Positions 25,303 to 33,318 of a DNA stretch of 35,977 bases are shown here, in pieces. Positions within the stretch are counted from its first letter, which is position 1. Each line of letters starts with the position of its first letter. The notes beneath the pieces are model-generated. The model was not told the DNA's origin and made no database searches. It worked only from the letters and a program-made list of their open reading frames with translations. The translations under genes and the position numbers were made by a program. Source of the DNA: Clostridia bacterium (GTDB lineage: Bacteria; Bacillota; Clostridia; Lachnospirales; Lachnospiraceae); assembly GCA_029101305.1 (NCBI GenBank), contig JAQXQS010000005.1, forward strand, positions 1 to 35,977, read 5' to 3'.

Positions 25303-26556
25303 ATGAAAAAATTATCTGTCCTGTTTCAGACCGCAGCTATAACCGCAAGCTTACTTCTAAGCCCTTTATCCAGTGTCTTAGCCGCCACCCCGGCCGATAC
25401 TGTTTCCCAGGAGAAAACAGAAATTACCTTTATGGTCAGCGGAACCGGAGATTACGCCCAGCGTTACAAAGAATCACTGGAGGAGAAGCTTCTGGATGAT
25501 TTTCCAGATATCGAGATCACAGTGGAAGCCTACCCGGATGAACAATATTACAGCACCCTTAATACGAAACTGAGCATGGGTGACGGGCCCGATTTCTTCC
25601 GTATCCAGTCCTACTGGGCAGGTCCAAACGCGGTCCAGAAGCTGGCACCGGCTGATTATCTGGTTCCCCTGGACGACCTTCCTGTCATACAAAGCACAGA
25701 TAAAAACAACACGGATCCGTTCACTTACAATGGGCATATTTATTCTCTGGATGACGGCTCCATGATCTTATGCACCTATTACAATAAATCTGTTTTCCAA
25801 AAGCTAGGACTCTCCATTCCTCAGAACTGGCAGGAATTTCTCGATGTATGTGAAACACTGAAGCAGAATGGTATCACACCTATTGTCGCAGGAAACAAAG
25901 ATTCTTACACCATGCAGTTCTGCCTTTATCAGATTGCGGCCAGTCAGGTTTATGCCGAAAATCCTGATTTTAACGCACAGCTGGCAGACGGAACCACCCA
26001 TTTTACAGATCCTGGCACCTGGGATAAGGTTCTGGACCAGTATCTGCTGCTTTTCAAAAACAACTATGTTCTGGAGCATTCCCTGACCATGGGTAATTCA
26101 GAAGCAATAGAGCGCTTTACTAACGGGGAAGCTGCTATGCTTTTCAATGCCAATTTCACTTACCCCTCTTTAACAACAGCTATGGGCGAGGATGAAGTCG
26201 GCGCTTTTCCTTTACCTGCCAATGATGTCGGGCAGCCAGTTTATACGGTTATTTCCAAAGGAAATGGTACCGCGGTTTATTCAAGAAGTAAGCATATTGA
26301 ATTATGTAAACAAATTTTCAATAAGCTGTATGCACCAGCGGATGCTTCTGCCACTGAAGAAAGCAGCGCAGACAATATATGGCAGATTTTCCTTAACCTT
26401 CAGGAAAAAGGCCAGTACACCAACAACTGCAACCAGGGCTGGAAGGGCGACGTGGAATGGACGCTGGAAGACGGACTTTCCCAGAAAATCGCCGGTGCTT
26501 CCATCTCCGTAAATTACATTACTGCCCAAATGCAAAAAGCTTATGAAAATGGCTAA
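25303..26556 (+). CDS. Extracellular solute-binding protein without permeases nearby
   Basis: Family 1 sugar-binding protein, 417 residues. Start MKKLSVLFQTAAITASLLLS at 25303 is chosen over an in-frame GTG or ATG at 25282, because it follows GAAAGGA and starts a normal signal peptide. Cleavage is likely after SSVLA; there is no lipobox Cys. The mature region has typical family features (TKLSMGDGPDFFRIQSY, NGEAAMLFNANFTY). Permease genes are absent on both sides. The neighbours are a divergent sensor kinase/response regulator and a downstream secreted rhamnosidase. It may therefore be a sensing accessory of the kinase, or it may feed a transporter encoded elsewhere, such as the one at 1-3064. 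A hairpin at 26630-26674 follows the gene. Confidence 0.9.
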   Translation: MKKLSVLFQTAAITASLLLSPLSSVLAATPADTVSQEKTEITFMVSGTGDYAQRYKESLEEKLLDDFPDIEITVEAYPDEQYYSTLNTKLSMGDGPDFFRIQSYWAGPNAVQKLAPADYLVPLDDLPVIQSTDKNNTDPFTYNGHIYSLDDGSMILCTYYNKSVFQKLGLSIPQNWQEFLDVCETLKQNGITPIVAGNKDSYTMQFCLYQIAASQVYAENPDFNAQLADGTTHFTDPGTWDKVLDQYLLLFKNNYVLEHSLTMGNSEAIERFTNGEAAMLFNANFTYPSLTTAMGEDEVGAFPLPANDVGQPVYTVISKGNGTAVYSRSKHIELCKQIFNKLYAPADASATEESSADNIWQIFLNLQEKGQYTNNCNQGWKGDVEWTLEDGLSQKIAGASISVNYITAQMQKAYENG

Positions 26557-26629
26557 ACCAGGCACGCTCTCACTTGCAATCTACAGTTCATACCTAAAAA
26601 TTGTATACCAAATTAAAATCAAAAAGATA

Positions 26630-26679
26630 CCCTCCGTTTATTATAATGAACTTACAAAATAATTAAACGGAGGGTTTTT
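26630..26679 (+). promoter_or_regulatory. Terminator-like hairpin that buries the rhamnosidase ribosome site
   Basis: CCCTCCGTTTA (26630-26640) pairs perfectly with TAAACGGAGGG (26664-26674), followed by TTTTT and then the rhamnosidase ATG at 26680. The right arm contains the GGAGGG ribosome site. The 23-nt loop carries TATAAT (26642-26647), a possible -10. Read-through RNA from the upstream gene would fold and terminate or hide the ribosome site, whereas RNA started from the loop promoter would lack the left arm and leave it free. The -35 for that promoter is poor. Confidence 0.6.
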
Positions 26680-29600
26680 ATGAAAAAAAGAAACTTGGTT
26701 CAAAAAAGCGTCACCTTCGCTTTGACCGCTGTGATGGCTGGCTCCGGTATTGCCAGCGCACTTCCTGTCATGGCTGCTGAAGATGATTCCAAAAGTATCG
26801 TGGCACTGACCACAGACGGACTTACTAACCCAATTGGCGTAGACACCCAGACACCGGTTTTCACCTGGCAGATGGAATCTGGCAAAACAGGTGCAAGCCA
26901 AAGCGCTTACCAGATAACGGTAATGGATATGGACGGAAATACCGTCTGGGACAGCGGCGTTGTGGAAAGTGGAGAATCCACAAATATCAAATATGAAGGA
27001 GATACCCTTCAGCCAAAAACTGAATACCAGTGGAAGGTAGCTGTCACAGATGAAGAGGGCAACACATAGGAATCTGACCTGAACACATTCGAAACCTCTT
27101 TCCTGGACACCACCTATGATTCCTGGGGCGATGCCAAATGGATCGGCTCCTCCAAGAAAAACCTGGATGCTACTGCTGCCGATCTCTTCGACATGCATGT
27201 GGACGTGACCATTCCGGAAGGAAGCACCAAAGCTTCTGTCATCCTGGGGGCAAACGATTTCCGACTTCAGAACAAAGCCATGAACGTATGGAATAAAGAA
27301 AACGAGAATTATTTCCGCTACGAAGTGGACGTTTCTGATCCTGAGAATCCTAAGCTTAACATTTATGTAGTCGGTATGCCGGCAACCGTAAATGAACTGG
27401 ATGAGAATGGAGAGCCTGTTATGGTAGAATCCAGACGAGGACTCACACCTTCCCTTATCACCCAGGAAGAAGAAAATCCAGCAGACGAACCAGACGTTAC
27501 CGTTGCGATTCCAGCAGAAGTATTTGACGGAAAATCTGTAAATGATCCGATTACCCTGCGTATCTGGACCAACCAGTGCAACCAGTTAAGTGCTTCCATG
27601 AACGGCGTGGACGTAGACACCGGACGCCAGCTGAATCCACTTGGCGGTGACCACAACTCCAATACCTTCCCGAACCTGAACTCCATCGGCTTCGCAGTCA
27701 ATGCAGGGGAAACCGCTTATTATAACGGTTTGGCAGTAGACATGTACGGAGACAATGACGATGGTGTGGTTCTTTTTGACAAAACAACCGGCACAACCTA
27801 CAGCATCTTCGAAGGACTTGACGGAGTTACCGTTGACAGCGAAGAGGACAAGATCACGGTAGAAGGCGGGGAAAACGGAACCCTCGTTTACGCAGATCCT
27901 TCCGACGGCGCTTCTCCTATGGTAAGAACCAAATTCTCCACAGAGGACAAAGAGGTTGCCAGCGCAAGAATGTATGTCAGCGCACAGGGTACTTATGAAA
28001 TGTACATCAATGGCGACAAAGTAGGAAATGGCCTTTTCAATCCTGGAAATGAAGAATATTCTACTTACATGCCTTATCAGGTTTACGATGTAACCGATAT
28101 GCTCCAGTCCGGAGACAATGCCATCGGCGTTCAGATGGGACAGGGCTGGTGGAGCGGCGAACTGAATTACACCACTGGCGATTACAACTATTATGGTCCT
28201 TACCAGGCAGTTCTGGCGCGTATGGATATCACTTACACAGACGGCACTACAGATACCATTGTTACAAATGAGGATGACTGGTCTGTTTCCACTGAAGGTC
28301 CTGTGAAATCCGAATCCCACTACAATGGTGAAAGATATGATGCTCAGACAGAATCTGAATATGACGGCTGGGCAACTGCAGATTATACAGAGTCCGAAGA
28401 CTGGGAAACTCCTGTTGTCCATGAGCCAAGAATGAATGATTTTGATTTCGTGGTACGCTACGATGAAGAGGCTTCCATCGTAAAAGAACTGGATGTGAAA
28501 GAAGCTCTTGGTGAGTCCAAGGAAGGCTCCGGTTCCTATATCTACGATATGGGCGAGAACGTTATCGGTGTTCCGCAGATCACCATTCCTGCTGAGTATG
28601 TAGATCCAGGCAGCACCGTAACTGTCCGCTACGCAGAGATCCTTTATCCGGATCTTCCGGAATATCAGGAAGCCGGACTTGTTGGAACCATGATGGTAGA
28701 AAACCTTCGTGCAGCCCTTTGTACAGACTTCTATATCGCAGGAGAGGGAGATCAGGTATTTGAGCCTCATTTCACCTTCCACGGTTACCGTTATATCGAG
28801 ATCAGCGGACTTAAGAAAGAGCTCCCGGCTGAAAACATCAAGACAGAGGTTATTTCTTCTGTAAATATGACCGCAACCTATGATAGTTCCAATGAGAACG
28901 TAAACCGTCTGTTTAAGAACGTACAGAATTCGCAGACAAGCAATTTCCTTTCCCTTCCGACAGACTGCCCGCAGAGAAATGAGCGTCTTGGATGGACTGG
29001 TGATGCACAGGTATTCTCCATGGCAGCTTCCTACAATGCAGACGTTTACAACTTCTACAGAAACTGGCTGAAATCCCTTCGTGCATGCCAGCGTAAGGAT
29101 GGTTCCCTTCCGGTATACGCTCCTACAGCAGAGCCACAGGAAGATGAATACAGCGGAATGGGCTTCTCCGGTGTTTCCTGGGATGCAGCACTTACTGTTA
29201 TTCCTTATAACATGTACATGCAGACTGGCAACACTGCCATCATCGAAGACAACATGGATGCCATTGACAGATATCTGGATTACCTTGACAGCTACGATAT
29301 GAGTGAAGAGTTTACCCACCTTACCAGCAGAACTGGTATCCTGGCTGACTGGCTGTCTGTTGATTCCACAGATGCAGGCCTGATCAACAATGCTGTTTAT
29401 GTATATCTTATCGGCCTTGCAAGAGATATGGCAGACATCATCGGAAATACCGAGCTTCACGACAAATACGCTGCACAGTACGACCTTGCAAAAGCAGAGT
29501 GGAACGACTGCTATGTAGAAGCAGACACCTGCAGACTTTACACTACAACTACTACCGATCAGGATGGAAATGAACTGGAAGAGCCGGAAATCACCTACTA

Positions 29601-30306
29601 CGATACAGAGGCAGCTTACGCAACACCTCTCCGCTATGGTGTATTTAATGAAGAAAACGAAGCAAAAGCAGTAGAAAACTATGTTGAAACTGTAAAAGCA
29701 GCCGGTTACACCATTACCTCTGGTTTCTCCGGAACTCCGAACCTGGTTCCTGTACTGACAAAATATGGTTACACAGAAGAAGCTTACAAGCTGTTTGAGC
29801 AGACAGATTATGCTTCCTGGCTGTATCCGGTAACCCAGGGTGCAACCTCCGTATGGGAGCGTTGGAATTCCTACACTGTAGAGGGTGGCTTCAACGGAAA
29901 CAACTCCATGAACTCCTTCAACCACTTCTCTCTTGGCGCAATCTCCGAGTGGATGATGGCTTACCAGCTTGGTATTACAAGAGAAGACGGACAGGCAGGT
30001 TACAAGAGCTTTGTATTACAGCCAACTGTTGGCGGCACCTTCACCTATGCAAATGGTTCCTATGATTCCAACTACGGAACAATTTACAGCGGATGGACTG
30101 CAAACGACGGCGTTATGGAAACTTACACCGCTACTGTTCCTGCAAACACAACTGCTACTCTTTATCTTCCAATTTCCGAGGAGCAGGCAAATGCTACTAC
30201 CGCTCCGAAAGGTGCTACATTTGTAGAAATGACAACACACAACGGAACTACCTGCGCAGTTTATACACTGGAAGCTGGAAGCTATGAATTTACAATTGGG
30301 GCATAA
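26680..30306 (+). pseudogene. Secreted GH78 alpha-L-rhamnosidase interrupted by one amber codon
   Basis: A single continuous reading frame of 1208 codons broken only by TAG at 27067-27069 (codon 130). The N-terminus (MKKRNLVQKSVTFALTAVMA, cleavage near PVMAAED) is a secretion signal, unlike the cytoplasmic GH78 at 6377-9046. After it come a fibronectin-like domain ending at the stop, then a carbohydrate-binding-like region, beta domains and the catalytic barrel with TDCPQRNERLGWTGDAQ (Asp at codon 762) and VWERW (Glu at codon 1060). The frame beyond the TAG is intact for 1078 codons. Alignment with the paralogue puts a Trp about where the TAG lies, so TGG to TAG is the simplest origin. It could be a recent nonsense mutation, an assembly error or a suppressed codon. 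An internal start at 27193 would make an unsecreted protein. No cell-wall anchor is seen. Confidence 0.85.
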
Positions 30307-30310
30307 ATGC

Positions 30311-30390
30311 CAGAAATGCAATTGAATTGCCAGAAGCTTAATTGAAATCCCCAAAGTATAATTGACGCTTCAGAAGTATAATTAAATAAG
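30311..30390. repeat. Four degenerate 20-bp tandem repeats after the rhamnosidase gene
   Basis: Four successive 20-bp units starting at 30311, 30331, 30351 and 30371 share the pattern CAGAAGTATAATTGAA plus four variable bases. They begin 5 bp after the rhamnosidase stop and end before its terminator. There is no coding potential and no CRISPR-like spacer structure. Role unknown. Confidence 0.6.
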
Positions 30391-30408
30391 TTATCTTGAA
30401 TCTTTCAT

Positions 30409-30473
30409 AAAAAATACTCCCTTCCGGATGACAAGTTTTCGATCACTTGTCAGTCTGGAGGGGAGTATTTTTA
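30409..30473 (+). terminator. Strong terminator of the rhamnosidase gene
   Basis: A long stem: AATACTCCC (30413-30421) with GGGAGTATT (30461-30469), and TGACAAGT (30429-30436) with ACTTGTCA (30445-30452), around an 8-nt loop. It ends in TTTTT and lies about 105 bp past the stop codon. Confidence 0.85.
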
Positions 30474-30487
30474 TATTAGGACTCTAA

Positions 30488-30670
30488 AGCCATTTTCAAA
30501 CACGCTCTAGAGCGTGTTTGGAAAAGGCTTTCTGCAAGATGTACGTCACAATTTGTGGGAGATTTTGTCTGATTGATGGAGGCGTAGCGGGCTACGCCGA
30601 CTGAAAGAAGGCAAAATATACCGCAAAGTGGGGCGTGCAGATTGCGGGAATGATTTTTCAAACAGGCTCT
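30488..30670. mobile_element. MITE-like inverted-repeat element with abutting second end
   Basis: The 162-bp element at 30509-30670 is bounded by AGAGCGTGTTTG and CAAACAGGCTCT, which are inverted with one mismatch. Its centre has a perfect hairpin GGCGTAGC-GG-GCTACGCC (30581-30598). It has no open reading frame for a transposase. To its left, 30488-30508 is an inverted copy of the terminus, giving a perfect 24-bp palindrome at 30497-30520. Partial copies lie at 32681-32720 (38 of 40 bases the same) and 16241-16300 (diverged), which supports a dispersed repeat family. It lies between the rhamnosidase terminator and the stop of the gene at 30693-31466. Confidence 0.7.
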
Positions 30671-30692
30671 AGCATTTCAAAGTTTCTCTCTT

Positions 30693-31466
30693 TCAGGATT
30701 CAGGCATTTCAGGATTCCATGAATTGTCGTCCAGTTTTTTCACCATCTCTTCAAGATCAACTGTATAGGCCACTTTCACTGTGCTGTCCTTTTTGATGAT
30801 AAATTCAGACAGTCCATATTCCGTGCCATTATCTGCCCAGTCATAGGTATAGCCCAGTCTGGTCCATGGATACTTTCCATCGAAATAGCTGGAAATAATA
30901 TTCCCGTCAAACCACGCCTTATATTCTTCACTGACTGTATCTGAAAAAGAATCTGTCATCTCTACCGTTCCGATATCCCACACATATGCAGGCCGGAATA
31001 CATCTTCCGGATTTGCCCACATGGCAGTAAAATAATCGGATTCATTATCCGGGCGCAGACCTATCAACTCTTTCATTCTCGTCTGCCAGTCTGTTACACC
31101 ATCCTTATTTTTCTGATACCAGTCTTCTAGTTCGCCACCTGTAAATGCCCATACATTTCCCCATTCCAGCTTTACCTCGGTGCCATCTGGATAGCTGTCC
31201 GGATACTTATGGAATGTATAAAGAAGAACTCTGCCCTCCTGGTCGTAAACGGCATACGGTTCTCCTTTATCCAGGCTTACCACTGGAAGGATTTCGTCCT
31301 GGTCTATGATCATTGCATCCTCAACTGCCTGGTCAAAGAGGAGCTGCTCTTCCTCACTTTCCGCGGCCTGTACCGTCACATTCACTACATTTTCCCCGAC
31401 TGGCACTGCCGCTACCGAAACCAAAACTCCCATGACAGCCAGCCGTTTCCATAATTCATTTCTCAT
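30693..31466 (-). CDS. Secreted protein of unknown function
   Basis: A 257-residue protein I do not recognise. Residues 1-34 form a signal peptide (WKRLAVMGVLVSVAAVPVG, cleavage near VQAA-ES), so it is exported. The mature part is acidic and rich in Asp, Glu, Trp and Tyr. It starts with an EEEQLLFDQAVEDAMIIDQDEI stretch and then has a beta-rich region with GRVLLYTFHKYPDSYPDGTEV. No membrane anchor, lipobox or sorting signal is seen. The ATG at 31466 has GGAGA nine bases upstream. It stands alone between the repeat element and the NifX/FKBP fusion gene, so context gives no clear role. Confidence 0.75.
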   Translation of the reverse strand: MRNELWKRLAVMGVLVSVAAVPVGENVVNVTVQAAESEEEQLLFDQAVEDAMIIDQDEILPVVSLDKGEPYAVYDQEGRVLLYTFHKYPDSYPDGTEVKLEWGNVWAFTGGELEDWYQKNKDGVTDWQTRMKELIGLRPDNESDYFTAMWANPEDVFRPAYVWDIGTVEMTDSFSDTVSEEYKAWFDGNIISSYFDGKYPWTRLGYTYDWADNGTEYGLSEFIIKKDSTVKVAYTVDLEEMVKKLDDNSWNPEMPES

Positions 31467-31604
31467 ATCCCATCATCTCCATATCTTTTGTTCTGCTGTT
31501 GATCTGCATCTAACTGTACCGATCATATCACAGGTAAAATGTAGATTCTGATATAAGGAATGAATGGCAGGCTTGTGGAATAAAATTTTTACTTACATTT
31601 TTTT

Positions 31605-32528
31605 TTACTTCACTTCAACCAGCTCGATTTTGAAATTCAGCTCTTTCCCTGCCATTTCATGATTGGCATCAAACGTAATATTTTTTTCATCCTTTGCAGT
31701 TACTTTCACCGGGAATGGCTGTCCATACTGATTGGATAAGTATACCTGCTGTCCTACTGTAAGATCTTCTGAGCCGGGAAGCTGTGCGATCTCAACGGTA
31801 AAAATCGCATTGGGATCAGCCAGACCGTAGGCTTCCTCCGGCATCAGATGAACCTCTTTGATCTCTCCTACTTCCATATCTGCAACAGCCGCGTCAAAGC
31901 CCTTGATCATCTGTCCTGCTCCGCAGATAAATTCCAATGGTTCGCCGCGGTCATAAGAGGAATCAAACTGGGTTCCGTCGTTAAAAGTTCCTCTATAGTG
32001 GGTACGGCAGGTTTTTCCCACATTACGTCCGGTGAGTGTATTATGGGAACCACAGCCTCCACAGCTGCTTCCACAGGAATGCTCTTCTGCATGGCTTCCA
32101 CAGCCGTGATTTTCTCCGTGACTTCCGCAAGTATGGCCTTCTTCATGGTCTCCGCAGCTGTGACCCTCTCCGTGGTTTCCGCAAGTATGACCTTCTCCAT
32201 GGTGGTCACAGTTTACTCCGCCAGATACCAGCTCTCCGGCAAGATATTTCTCTACCGCCTGATCTGCATCTCCCTGCGCACCGGAACAGAATTCAATCCC
32301 AGCCTGCGCAAGAGCGGACTGTGCACCACCGCCAATTCCACCGCAGATCAACACGTCGATTCCCTGCTCTGCAAGAAGTCCTGCAAGGGCACCATGTCCG
32401 CTTCCATTAGAGCTGATCACTTCACTGGAAACTACTTTATTTTCCTCGATCTCGTATATTTTGAAAAATTCAGTCTTTCCAAAATGTTGAAAAATATTTC
32501 CATTCTCATAGGTTACTGCAATCTTCAA
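31605..32528 (-). CDS. Fusion: NifX-like domain, CxxHxxxH metal repeats, FKBP-type prolyl isomerase
   Basis: A 307-residue protein in three parts. Residues 1-100 are a dinitrogenase iron-molybdenum cofactor (NifB/NifX-like) domain (MKIAVTYENGNIFQHFGKTEFF; DVLICGGIGGGAQSALAQAGI). Residues 107-162 are a linker of five 9-residue units of the type CxxHxxxHx, followed by CGSSCGGC, with 8 Cys and 12 His in all. Residues 165-307 are an FKBP-type, SlyD-like peptidyl-prolyl isomerase (GTFNDGTQFDSSYDRGEPLEF; GFDAAVADMEVGE; PEEAYG). The linker should bind Ni, Zn or Co, reminiscent of the His-rich tail of E. coli SlyD. It starts with TTG at 32528; GGAGGGG seven bases upstream supports that start. No nitrogenase or hydrogenase genes are nearby. 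A metal chaperone role is inferred. Confidence 0.88.
   Translation of the reverse strand: MKIAVTYENGNIFQHFGKTEFFKIYEIEENKVVSSEVISSNGSGHGALAGLLAEQGIDVLICGGIGGGAQSALAQAGIEFCSGAQGDADQAVEKYLAGELVSGGVNCDHHGEGHTCGNHGEGHSCGDHEEGHTCGSHGENHGCGSHAEEHSCGSSCGGCGSHNTLTGRNVGKTCRTHYRGTFNDGTQFDSSYDRGEPLEFICGAGQMIKGFDAAVADMEVGEIKEVHLMPEEAYGLADPNAIFTVEIAQLPGSEDLTVGQQVYLSNQYGQPFPVKVTAKDEKNITFDANHEMAGKELNFKIELVEVK
32049..32210 (-). repeat. 27-bp coding tandem repeats for CxxHxxxHx units
   Basis: The His/Cys linker of the fusion protein is built of five in-frame 27-bp units; the Cys residues fall at positions 107, 116, 125, 134, 143 and 152, exactly nine apart. The DNA is therefore prone to slippage and copy-number change. 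Confidence 0.8.
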
Positions 32529-32566
32529 ATCTAAACCCCTCCATTTATCATAAGTATTGTCTGCTT

Positions 32567-32595
32567 AGTATAACTGGAATAAACAAGAAAAGCAA
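32567..32595 (-). promoter_or_regulatory. Promoter of the NifX/FKBP fusion gene
   Basis: Minus strand: TTGCTT (32595-32590), 17-bp spacer, TATACT (32572-32567), ~40 bp upstream of the TTG start. The -35 lies in the 3' arm of the hairpin described next. Confidence 0.55.
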
Positions 32596-32610
32596 GGAAC
32601 ATTTGCTTTC
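32587..32610 (-). terminator. Terminator after the methyltransferase gene
   Basis: GAAAGCAA (32610-32603 on the minus strand) pairs with TTGCTTTTC (32595-32587) across a 7-nt loop and is followed by TTGTTTATT. It lies about 110 bp past the methyltransferase stop and overlaps the -35 of the next gene. Confidence 0.5.
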
Positions 32611-32680
32611 CTGTCTATGTAAAGGTCAATACCCGGGAAAACAGTGCCTCTTTTAAAGTTACTTACCGCACGTCGCCCCT

Positions 32681-32720
32681 AGAGCCTGTTTGAAAAATCA
32701 TTCCTGCAATCTACACGCCC
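32681..32720. repeat. Partial copy of the 162-bp element touching a stop codon
   Basis: Forty bases starting AGAGCCTGTTTGAAAAATCA match the right end of the element at 30509-30670, in inverted orientation, with only two differences. The inner boundary coincides with the methyltransferase stop: the last base of its TAG (32720) belongs to the repeat. Only one element end is present. Confidence 0.7.
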
Positions 32721-33316
32721 TAAACCACCTCAAACACCAATATCCTTTCCCTCCGATTCTCCCCTTCGAACAAATCCATACAATCAATCTCATCTGAAAA
32801 CAGCAGCTGTTCTTCTGTCATCAGATAACTGATATATTCATCCGATGGGTAATAGAAAAATAAAAGCATTTCCCTTGGGTTGTCATAAAAAGAATCGTAT
32901 ATTCTTGCCAGCACCTTTTGCAAAATTTCTACGGAAAAAGGATTAAAAAAGTAGCACCGGTCAACATTTTCCGGTACTGCATAAGTTTCTGCATTCGTCT
33001 TAACGAAGGATGCCCTGCCACCTGACACTGCATGCTCCTGATTTTCTCTGGCTCCTGCGAAAATCCGCTCATCATATTCAATTCCAACAGACTGGCATCT
33101 GGTCTGATAAGACAGGTAAAAACACACTCTGCCTTTTCCTGTTCCATAGTCTAAGACTGTATTTTTCTTTCCGATCAATCCGCTGTTTGCCAGTCTTTCC
33201 AACACGCAATAGGGCGTGGGTTCATAAGGGAAACGGTATTGGTCTGAATGGGAATCATCCCGGCCTGTTGTTTTTATTTTCAGCAATTTATCCCATTGTA
33301 TTTCATTTTGATCCAT
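32720..33316 (-). CDS. Class I SAM-dependent methyltransferase
   Basis: A 198-residue Rossmann-fold methyltransferase. Motif I is VLDYGTGKGRVCFYLS (about 49-64), the adenosine-binding acidic residue is in VGIEYDER (about 77-84), and a motif IV-like FFNPFS is near 123-128. The N-terminal DQYRFPYEPTPYCVLERLANSG is a typical cap. It starts 2 bp after the stop of the peptide-deformylase-like gene, so the two are co-translated; its own ribosome site (AGGAAAG, 12 bp upstream) is weak. Its 3' end abuts a repeat fragment, so the true C-terminus could have been altered there, though the protein looks complete. The substrate, protein or small molecule, cannot be inferred. Confidence 0.85.
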   Translation of the reverse strand: MDQNEIQWDKLLKIKTTGRDDSHSDQYRFPYEPTPYCVLERLANSGLIGKKNTVLDYGTGKGRVCFYLSYQTRCQSVGIEYDERIFAGARENQEHAVSGGRASFVKTNAETYAVPENVDRCYFFNPFSVEILQKVLARIYDSFYDNPREMLLFFYYPSDEYISYLMTEEQLLFSDEIDCMDLFEGENRRERILVFEVV

Positions 33317-33318
33317 CG

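Noticed and set aside
27067-27069. TAG as a pyrrolysine codon
   Set aside because: No pyrrolysine genes are visible, rhamnosidases are not known to need it, and an aromatic Trp at the equivalent place in the paralogue makes a nonsense change simpler.
27586-29925. A 779-codon open frame on the minus strand inside the secreted rhamnosidase
   Set aside because: It is antisense to a clear GH78 gene, has no family features and a low-complexity Cys/Val/Ile-rich composition typical of the opposite strand of biased codons.
30311-30390. Tandem 20-bp repeats as a CRISPR remnant
   Set aside because: Units are contiguous with no spacers, and no cas genes are in the window.
32049-32210. Regular short repeats that could suggest a CRISPR array
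   Set aside because: The repeats are 27 bp with no spacers and encode in-frame CxxHxxxHx units of the fusion protein.
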